A stretch of 64,000 nt of DNA from Actinomadura barringtoniae (lineage in GTDB: Bacteria; Actinomycetota; Actinomycetes; Streptosporangiales; Streptosporangiaceae): contig NZ_JAGEOJ010000011.1 of NCBI RefSeq assembly GCF_017573505.1, positions 248,001-312,000 on the forward strand, in the 5' to 3' direction. Below are positions 58,216-64,000 of this stretch, piece by piece (position 1 is the stretch's first letter; each line of letters opens with the position of its first letter). Made by a program: the position numbers and the translations under genes. The notes under the pieces are model-generated. The model did no database searches, had not been told where the DNA came from, and saw nothing but the letters and a program-made list of their open reading frames with translations.

Positions 58216-60579
58216 TCAGTGCCGGCGGGCGGGGAGCGGCGGCACCGCCGCGTCCGGCCCGGTCGCGGTGTACGGTCCGGTCGCGGGCGCCGGGACATGC
58301 CTGCTCAGTTTCTCCCCCTCGATGTCCACGTTCGGCAGCACACGGTTCAGGATACGAGGCAGCCACCAGGCCCGATGACCCAGCAGCGCCAGAACCGCGG
58401 GCGCGATCGCCATCCGGACCACGAAGGCGTCGAACGCGACGGCGGCGGCCAGGCCGACCCCCATCGTCTGGATGGTCGGGTTGCTCATGCCGATGAACCC
58501 GGCGAACACGCTGATCATGATGATCGCCGCCGCGGCCACCACCCGCCCGCTGTGCCGGAAGCCGTTGACGATCGCCTCGCCGGGGGAGGCGCCATGGACG
58601 TAGGCCTCCCGTATCCGGGTGAAGAGGAAGACCTCGTAGTCCATGGCCAGACCGAACACGATCCCGATGATGAGGATCGGCATCAGCGACATGACCGGGC
58701 CGGTCTGTTCGATCCCGATCAGGTCGGCCGCCCAGCCCCATTGGAAGACGGCGACGAGGACGCCGAAGGCGGCGCCCACCGACAGCAGGAAGCCGAGCGC
58801 GGCCTTGATCGGGACCAGGATCGAGCGGAAGACCACCATCAGCAGGAGCACCGCCAGGCCGATGACCACGGTCAGATACGGGATGAGGGCGTCGGACATG
58901 GCTTCGGAGATGTCGATGTTCATCGCGGTGGTGCCGGTCACCAGGACCCCGGCGCCCGTGCCCGCCTCAATGCCGGAGACCGCGCCGCGGATCTCGTTCA
59001 CCAGATCCTTGGTCTCGCTGCTGTTCGGCGCGGTGCGCGGTACGACGGTGAGGACGGCGGTGTCCTTGCTCCGGCTGAGGACCGGGTCACCGACCGAGGC
59101 GACCCCGGCCATCCCCCGTACGGTCGAGACGACCCGGTCCGTGGTGGCACGCGTGTCCGCGGGCTTCGAGGTGTCCACGACCACGGTCAACGGGCCGTTG
59201 AAGCCGGGGCCGAAGCCCTCCGACAGCAGATCGTAGGCACGGCGCTGGGTGGTCTCCACCGACTTGGACTCGTCTCCGGGCAGCCCGAGTTCGAGGTTCA
59301 GCGCGGGCAGGGCGACGGCGCCGAGACCGAGCCCGGCGACCAGCAGTACGGCCACCGGCCGACGCAGCACGAACCGTGCCCAGCGGCTGCCGAGCCCAGG
59401 CCGTTCGCCGAGCCCAGGGCGTTCGCTGAGCCCAGGGCGTTCGCCGAGCCCAGGGCGTTCGCCCAATGGCCCGGGCCGTTCGGCCGCACTGGGCACCAGG
59501 TGCGGGTGCTCGCTTGCGGTGCCTCCCTGCCGGGCGGCCTTGCGGGCGGCGCGCGACAGGACCCGCTTGCCGGAGAAGCCGAACAGCGCCGGGGCGAGGG
59601 TCAGCGCGACGATCACGGCGAGAGCCACGGCGCCGGCACCGCCCAGGCCCATCTTGGTGAGCTCGGGGATTCCGACGACCCCCAGCCCGACCAGGGCGAT
59701 GAAGACGGTCGCGCCGGCGAAGACGACGGCGGATCCGGCCGTGCCGACCGCCCGGCCGGCGGCCTCCTCCGGCGCGTGGCCCTGGGCGCGCTCGTCGCGG
59801 TAGCGGGAGGTGATGAAGAGCGCGTAGTCGATGCCGACCGCCAGCCCCAGCATCAGCGTCAGGATGGCGACGGTGGAGGTCAGACCCAGCGGTACGGCCA
59901 GCGCGGAGACCAGGCCGAAGGCGATGGCCACGCCCACGAAGGCGTTCAGCAGCGACAGTCCGGCCGCGACCAGCGACCCGAGGGCGAGGATCAGCACCAC
60001 CGCCGCGACCACCACGCCGATCATCTCCGTCGTACCGCCCAGTGACTCTTCAGCGTCCAGGGCCGAGCCGCCGATCTCCACGGTCAGCCCCGCGTGCCGG
60101 GCCTGGCTCGCGGCGCCTTCGAGGGCGTTCTTCGTCGGTACGGTCAGGTCCACGGCGTCCGCGGTGTAGGTGATCGTGGAGTAGGCGATGCGGCCGTCCT
60201 TGCTGACGGCGCCGGTCGTATAGGGGTCGGTGATCGACGCGACCTGACCGCCGTCGCCCCCGCCGGCGCCCCTGCGCAGCGAGCCGAGGGCGTTCTGAAC
60301 GGCCGCCTTGCTCTCAGTGGCCGTGACCCGCTGCCCGTCGGGGGCCTGGAACACCAGGCGTGCCTCGGCTCCCTGGGCGTTGCTCTGCGGGAACCGCGCG
60401 TCCAGCAGGTCGAACGCCTTCTGCGACTCGGTGCCGGGCATGGAGAGGTCCTCGTCGTCCCCGGACGGCGCCAGGGCGGCGGCGACCACGGCCAGTCCCA
60501 GGGTGAGCAGCCACAGACCGCCTACGAGCCTGCGCCGCCGGAACGCCCACCGTCCGATCCAGTAAAGAAATGTCGCCAC
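58216..60579 (-). CDS. MMPL/RND-family membrane transporter
   Basis: A 787-residue MMPL transporter. It has two similar halves, each with one helix, an external domain of about 130-150 residues, and five helices. Diagnostic intramembrane acidic motifs are GLAVGIDYALFITSRYRDE and IGIVFGLAMDYEVFLFTRIRE (the GxxxDY proton-relay pair). It probably exports lipids or lipophilic metabolites. A cytoplasmic loop between the halves holds a repeat of GERPGL units. GTG 60579 is preferred; the frame reaches 60630. It is the first gene of an operon with the two-component system. Confidence 0.9.
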   Translation of the reverse strand: MATFLYWIGRWAFRRRRLVGGLWLLTLGLAVVAAALAPSGDDEDLSMPGTESQKAFDLLDARFPQSNAQGAEARLVFQAPDGQRVTATESKAAVQNALGSLRRGAGGGDGGQVASITDPYTTGAVSKDGRIAYSTITYTADAVDLTVPTKNALEGAASQARHAGLTVEIGGSALDAEESLGGTTEMIGVVVAAVVLILALGSLVAAGLSLLNAFVGVAIAFGLVSALAVPLGLTSTVAILTLMLGLAVGIDYALFITSRYRDERAQGHAPEEAAGRAVGTAGSAVVFAGATVFIALVGLGVVGIPELTKMGLGGAGAVALAVIVALTLAPALFGFSGKRVLSRAARKAARQGGTASEHPHLVPSAAERPGPLGERPGLGERPGLSERPGLGERPGLGSRWARFVLRRPVAVLLVAGLGLGAVALPALNLELGLPGDESKSVETTQRRAYDLLSEGFGPGFNGPLTVVVDTSKPADTRATTDRVVSTVRGMAGVASVGDPVLSRSKDTAVLTVVPRTAPNSSETKDLVNEIRGAVSGIEAGTGAGVLVTGTTAMNIDISEAMSDALIPYLTVVIGLAVLLLMVVFRSILVPIKAALGFLLSVGAAFGVLVAVFQWGWAADLIGIEQTGPVMSLMPILIIGIVFGLAMDYEVFLFTRIREAYVHGASPGEAIVNGFRHSGRVVAAAAIIMISVFAGFIGMSNPTIQTMGVGLAAAVAFDAFVVRMAIAPAVLALLGHRAWWLPRILNRVLPNVDIEGEKLSRHVPAPATGPYTATGPDAAVPPLPARRH
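59391..59462 (-). repeat. Four 18-bp tandem repeats inside the MMPL gene
   Basis: Units of the type CGAGCCCAGGGCGTTCGC repeat four times without gaps (59391, 59409, 59427, 59445), with one or two substitutions. Being 18 bases, they keep frame and encode the GERPGL hexapeptide array in the cytoplasmic loop. Confidence 0.9.
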
Positions 60580-60776
60580 CTGTTGATCACTCCAGACGCC
60601 ACCAGGCAAAGGGAAAGCGCGAGATCTCACGCGCTTTCAACACTCGCCTCAGGCGTCCCCGCCCGGCATCGTCCGCGGCAGCCGTCTTTCCCCTGGTGCG
60701 CCCGGACCAGCCGGGCACGCCTCCTAGTGCCTACGCACCTGTACGGGGTCCTGCCTCCTCGGCCAGTACCTTGCCT

Positions 60777-60818
60777 AATCTATCGAATTTCGATAGATTT
60801 CCATCGCAACTCGATGGA
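60777..60818. promoter_or_regulatory. Two adjacent inverted repeats before the DUF2975 gene
   Basis: AATCTATCGA (60777-60786) and TCGATAGATT (60790-60799) form a perfect 10-bp repeat around ATT. TCCATCG (60800-60806) and CGATGGA (60812-60818) form a second, 7-bp repeat around five bases. Both lie between the divergent MMPL and DUF2975 genes and end 9 bases before the latter's start codon. Confidence 0.75.
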
Positions 60819-60827
60819 AGGCAGGCC

Positions 60828-61319
60828 ATGGGAAAGCTGACAGTGCGCGCGCTGCGCGCCGTGCTCGTGGTGGTGCTCACCGGCACCGTGCTCGTCCAGG
60901 CGTTGATGGTGTGGACGCTGGTCAGCGGGAACGACCCGGAGGACGGATCGCTCCCACTGACCCCGCTGCGCTTGATCACGATCCTGGGCATCGGGACGAT
61001 CCAGGTCATCGGGGTCTGCGTATGGCGGCTGGTGACGATGGTGCGACGCGGAACCGTCTTCTCCGACGCCGCCTTCCGGTACGTGGACCTCATCATCGGC
61101 GCGATGGTGGCGGCCGCCCTCGTGTGGTTCGCGGTCACGGCCATCAACGCGCCGGGCCAGCGGGACGACCCGGGCGTCACCGTCATCATGGGCGGGATCG
61201 GCCTGGCCATCCTGGGAGGCGCGTTGATCGTGCTCCTGCTGCGGATGCTGCTCGCCCAGGCCGTCGCGCGCGACGCCGAAGCGACGCAGCTGCGGTCCGA
61301 GCTGGACGAGGTGATCTGA
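60828..61319 (+). CDS. DUF2975 membrane protein
   Basis: A 163-residue four-helix membrane protein. Helices are near residues 9-30, 47-68, 85-105 and 118-145 (MGGIGLAILGGALIVLLLRM), with the conserved WRLVTMVRRGTVFSDAAFRYVD loop after helix 2 that characterises DUF2975. ATG 60828 follows GGAAGG. Its stop overlaps the start of a small XRE regulator, a pairing seen across Gram-positives (compare YoaS/YozG of Bacillus). Function is unknown; the partner probably regulates it. Confidence 0.85.
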   Translation: MGKLTVRALRAVLVVVLTGTVLVQALMVWTLVSGNDPEDGSLPLTPLRLITILGIGTIQVIGVCVWRLVTMVRRGTVFSDAAFRYVDLIIGAMVAAALVWFAVTAINAPGQRDDPGVTVIMGGIGLAILGGALIVLLLRMLLAQAVARDAEATQLRSELDEVI

Positions 61320-61585
61320 TGCCCATCACCGTCGACATCGACGTGATGCTGGCCAAGCGGAAGCTGTCGGTGGGCGAACTCGCGGACCGCGTCGGGATCA
61401 CCCCCGCCAACCTGGCGGTACTCAAGAACGGCCGTGCCAAGGCGGTCCGCTTCACCACACTCGCCGCGCTCTGCGAGGCGCTCGACTGCCAGCCGGGGGA
61501 CCTGCTGCGCTTTGAGGCCAACGACACCGCAGACCATCGGCCGTCGGCAACGGTGGCCAAGGCCGAAGTGGAGAACGGGCTCTAG
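61319..61585 (+). CDS. Small XRE/Cro-type regulator (YozG-like)
   Basis: An 88-residue helix-turn-helix protein. MPITVDIDVMLAKRKLSVGE, then LADRVGITPANLAVLKNGRA and FTTLAALCEALDCQPGDLL are the signature of the small Cro/C1-type family that accompanies DUF2975 proteins. ATG 61319 shares one base with the previous stop (TGATG). It is likely to bind the inverted repeats at 60777-60818 and autoregulate. Confidence 0.88.
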   Translation: MPITVDIDVMLAKRKLSVGELADRVGITPANLAVLKNGRAKAVRFTTLAALCEALDCQPGDLLRFEANDTADHRPSATVAKAEVENGL

Positions 61586-61609
61586 TACGGCAGCCGTCCC
61601 TTGGCTGGA

Positions 61610-62887
61610 TCACCGTTCGCTGGTAGGGGCTCCCGGCCATGCGTCCGGACGTTGTCCCACCTTGAGCGTGCGGAGTTTCGCCAGCACGCTCGGGTTCTGC
61701 GCGTCGAGCCAGTCGACCAGGTCGCGGAACGAGACGCAGCGCACGTCATGCCTTCGGCAGACGTCTCGCATGAACTCCTCGACGGCCTCCATATAGATGC
61801 CGCCGTTCCACTGCTCGAAATGGTTGCCGACGATCAACGGTGCTCGGTTGCCCTCGTAGGCGCGTTCAAATCCCTGCCTGAGGCTTTGCGAGGCCTGGTC
61901 TTGCCAAGCGGGGCGTTGGAACGCGGGCCCGTCATAGCGCTTGGACTGGTTGGCCAGATAGTTGTAGTCCATCGTCAGGACCTCGAAGTTCGTGCCGACG
62001 AAGGGCACGCGTTGCATGGACAGGTCCCACACGCCGTTTCGTTTGCGCGGCCAGACTTGGTCGGCGACGCCGCTGGAGTCGTAGCGGAATCCCATCTGGC
62101 GAGCGGCTTGGAGCAGGTTCTGCCGTCCTTCGAGGCAGGGGGTCCTGCCGCCGATGAGCTCACGGTCGTAGTCGAACGGCAGTGACGGCATGTCCTTCCA
62201 GCCGGTCGTGGTGCGCCAGTGCTGTACGAACCACTTGGCCTGCCTGAGTTCCGACTTCCATTGCGCCGGAGTCCAGGAATTCACGCCCGTGGGACCGCAG
62301 AAATGCCCGTTGAAGTGCGTACCGATCTCGTTGCCCCCGAGCCATGCCAGGCGAAGCTGAGCGAGCGTGCGCCTGATGCTCGCGCTCCCCAGAAAGCCGA
62401 TGTCGGAGGAACCGACCGCGTGGCCGGGCGGGTGATACCGCGATGCCTCGGATTGCGGCAGCACGTACAGACCGCTCAAGAAGAACGTCTGCGTGGCGCC
62501 GACCTCCTTGCCGACTGCGCGGAAACGCGAGAACAACCTGTTGTCGTCCTCACCCGCGCCGTCCCACGAGAAGACCACGAACTGCGGAGGCCGCGCACCC
62601 GGCGCAAGACGTTGCGGTCGGCGCCGGCCTGGCTGTTCGCCGCTGTAGGCGGTCGAGCCGTCGCCGATGAGGCGCGCCCTCGGCTGCTTGCTCGCCGGGT
62701 GCGAGACCGGGTGCCGATGCGTTGGCGCCTGTGCTCCGGCTCGTACGGACGAACTCTGGCCCACCCACGTGGCGCCGCAGGCCACCAAGGCGGCTCCCAC
62801 GGCAAGGCCGATGGTGCCCTTCGCAGTGCCCGCGATCACCTTCGTTGCCCCCGTCGCAGTACGCGGCCGTCGCAGTACGCGGCCCAA
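61610..62887 (-). CDS. Secreted polysaccharide-deacetylase-like protein
   Basis: An up to 425-residue exported protein. It has an N-terminal hydrophobic segment (TIGLAVGAALVACGATWVG), a Pro/Arg-rich linker, and from about residue 100 a NodB-like fold: FVVFSWDGAGEDDN (the usual TFDDG strand), GNEIGTHFNGHFCG (metal His pair HxxxH) and a late IVGNHFEQWNGG. It may act on cell-wall or extracellular glycans, but the altered first motif leaves activity uncertain. The start is unclear: TTG 62887 gives a basic N-region; GTG 62839 lies after a 16-bp tandem repeat and also yields a signal. Confidence 0.7.
   Translation of the reverse strand: MGRVLRRPRTATGATKVIAGTAKGTIGLAVGAALVACGATWVGQSSSVRAGAQAPTHRHPVSHPASKQPRARLIGDGSTAYSGEQPGRRRPQRLAPGARPPQFVVFSWDGAGEDDNRLFSRFRAVGKEVGATQTFFLSGLYVLPQSEASRYHPPGHAVGSSDIGFLGSASIRRTLAQLRLAWLGGNEIGTHFNGHFCGPTGVNSWTPAQWKSELRQAKWFVQHWRTTTGWKDMPSLPFDYDRELIGGRTPCLEGRQNLLQAARQMGFRYDSSGVADQVWPRKRNGVWDLSMQRVPFVGTNFEVLTMDYNYLANQSKRYDGPAFQRPAWQDQASQSLRQGFERAYEGNRAPLIVGNHFEQWNGGIYMEAVEEFMRDVCRRHDVRCVSFRDLVDWLDAQNPSVLAKLRTLKVGQRPDAWPGAPTSER
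62852..62883. repeat. 16-bp tandem duplication at the deacetylase 5' end
   Basis: CGTCGCAGTACGCGGC occurs twice in a row (62852-62867, 62868-62883). As 16 is not a multiple of three, the copy shifts frame for anything reading through it, which bears on which start codon of the deacetylase-like gene is used. Confidence 0.85.
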
Positions 62888-63004
62888 GCGAGATCAACCC
62901 CGGTCCTATCCGCATCCGACACGGGGAGCACGGTGTTCGCGCAGGTCACAGCGGAGAATGGACTGCTTGTTGCCGACGGTTTTACCGAACGCGCCCGTTC
63001 CGGC

Positions 63005-64000
63005 TCACAGGCGGGGATCGCCGTCGCCAGGGGCCGCGATGCGCAGGCGGCGTCGCTGGTGCGCGACGACCGCGTAGACGACCAGGTCGAAGACGAGACC
63101 GCTGACGGCGGTGAACTGATCGACGGTGAAGTTGAACGGCTGGGTGACCAGGATGTCCAGGACGACCGCCGCCTGCATCCATTCGTAACCGCCATCGCGA
63201 TCCCGGCGGATCCGGATCGCGGCGGCGATCGCGATGAGCGACACCACCGCGCTGGAGGCGGCCAAAGCGATGGTCGCGCCCAGCTCCGGCACCTCGTCAC
63301 GAGTGGTCGGCCCCGCCAGGATCACCCCCAACCCGGCGAGAAAGATCAACGCGACCACCGCCTGAAGGATGAAGCACCCCACGATGATCACCACGAACCA
63401 GCGCCGGTCCAGCAACCAGGCCAGTCGTCGCCGCAGCCCCGCCCGGGCGTTGCGCAGGAACTGCGGAGTCGGATCGGCGCGTTCGGGCACCGCCTGAACG
63501 AGCTGCCGGAGCGCGGTGTGCACGGCGTCGTCGTGCTGCCCGAGTAACTGTGACGCCGCCTCCCGTTCGAGGGGCGTGAGCCCGGTGATCACGCCGCGGA
63601 TGCCTGTGTAGGCGGCGTTGGCCATGCGTTCGGCGTCGGTCAGCGGACGGCTGATCCGGCTCTTGCGCGCCACCACGACCAGGACCGCGAACGCGACGTA
63701 GATCAACGCGGCGGCAGGCTTGAAGAAGTAGTCGTTGGTCTGGGTGACGAACTTGCCGATCTCGTCGATGAACAGGCCGAACCCGATGCCTCCCAGCAGC
63801 GAAGCCCAGATGCGCGGGGTCCTGCCCACGTACATCAGCACGAGGATCAGCGCGACCACCATCAGCAGCCCGCCCCACAGCATGTGAGCGATGTGCAGGC
63901 CATGCCCGCCCACCTGCGGGTATCCGGACAGGGCGAGGAAGGCGCGGGTCAGCAGGACCGTGCTGATCCCGGTCACGGCGAACAGCTGCAGATTGTCGGC
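63005..64000 (-). CDS. Multi-helix membrane protein (5' end beyond the window)
   Basis: At least 331 residues with about eight hydrophobic segments. The frame stays open to base 64000 (ADNLQLFA before the GTG at 63976), and that region is already hydrophobic, so the true start lies outside. A conserved-looking segment GIGFGLFIDEIGKFVTQTND, followed by YFFKPAAALIYVAFAVLVVV, and a soluble loop of about 80 residues in the middle (LTPLEREAASQLLGQHDDAV) are visible. It resembles uncharacterised actinobacterial membrane proteins. Function is unknown. Confidence 0.7.
   Translation of the reverse strand, partial: ADNLQLFAVTGISTVLLTRAFLALSGYPQVGGHGLHIAHMLWGGLLMVVALILVLMYVGRTPRIWASLLGGIGFGLFIDEIGKFVTQTNDYFFKPAAALIYVAFAVLVVVARKSRISRPLTDAERMANAAYTGIRGVITGLTPLEREAASQLLGQHDDAVHTALRQLVQAVPERADPTPQFLRNARAGLRRRLAWLLDRRWFVVIIVGCFILQAVVALIFLAGLGVILAGPTTRDEVPELGATIALAASSAVVSLIAIAAAIRIRRDRDGGYEWMQAAVVLDILVTQPFNFTVDQFTAVSGLVFDLVVYAVVAHQRRRLRIAAPGDGDPRL

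Noticed and set aside
58090..60045. Very long plus-strand open frames opposite the MMPL and kinase genes
   Set aside because: They are antisense shadows caused by high GC: no family motifs, Arg/Gly/Asp-rich composition, while the minus strand encodes clear MMPL and histidine kinase proteins.
1..64000. CRISPR array, rRNA operon, riboswitch or replication origin
   Set aside because: No regularly spaced repeats beyond short tandem ones, no rRNA-like conserved blocks, no DnaA-box cluster, and no recognisable riboswitch core (including none upstream of gcvPA) were found by eye.

Overview
The window is chromosomal DNA from a high-GC Gram-positive actinobacterium. The signs are strong third-position GC bias, GTG/TTG starts, an SsgB-like sporulation protein, a polyphosphate glucokinase, a PGPGW-type membrane protein, a DUF6745 protein, a Roadblock/LC7 protein and a Gly-Cys-Val tRNA cluster. 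The mix fits the Streptosporangiales (for example an Actinomadura/Thermomonosporaceae-like organism) better than Streptomyces, but the genus is an inference.

Layout. 1-5.3 kb: end of a nitronate monooxygenase, a GGQ release-factor-like protein, a TetR/glycosyltransferase pair, a TetR remnant, a Roadblock protein, an ArsR regulator and a two-helix membrane protein. 5.3-9.5 kb: a TPR/retropepsin-like exported protein with a VanJ-like membrane EEP phosphatase, then a TetR regulator divergent from an alpha/beta hydrolase across a double palindromic operator. 9.5-15.1 kb (minus): gcvPA-gcvPB-NAD-kinase-like-SDR-GntR, one tightly packed operon. 15.2-22.5 kb (plus): a carbohydrate ABC importer (binding protein, two permeases) coupled to a GH42 beta-galactosidase and a secreted GH63/YgjK-like glucosidase. 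A perfect 14-bp GntR-type palindrome lies between these two divergent operons. 22.6-30.4 kb: an AT-richer gap with a possible Cys-rich micropeptide, a Ser/Thr kinase fused to a seven-blade WD40 domain, small secreted proteins, a LysR/MFS divergent pair, a P450, a signal-peptidase remnant and a GH64 beta-1,3-glucanase.

30.4-38.9 kb is the most accessory-looking stretch. It holds broken genes (a helical-repeat protein, a class III cyclase-homology fragment, a possible transposase scrap), a GNAT acetyltransferase, an APH-type kinase, a STAND (NB-ARC/TPR) ATPase and a protein fusing a cyclic-nucleotide-binding domain, a Crp-type winged helix and a nucleotidyl-cyclase homology domain. The last three lie in line and are the best candidate for an uncharacterised signalling or defence module. 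It ends at the tRNA cluster.

39-54 kb: a DinB-like protein divergent from an ArsR regulator, pabB-pabC for p-aminobenzoate synthesis, then a second carbohydrate ABC operon (binding protein, two permeases, its own ATPase, a PHP-domain protein and a GH38 alpha-mannosidase), followed by ppgK, sthA, an ssgB-like gene with a Crp-type box upstream, a PGPGW membrane protein and tRNA-Val(CAC). 54.4-64 kb: a DUF6745 pair, an MMPL exporter with a two-component system, a DUF2975/XRE pair behind two strong inverted repeats, a secreted NodB-fold deacetylase-like protein and a truncated multi-helix membrane protein.

Several regulators sit next to the genes they probably control and have visible palindromes in the divergent promoter region. 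No integrase, intact transposase, CRISPR array or rRNA gene is visible.
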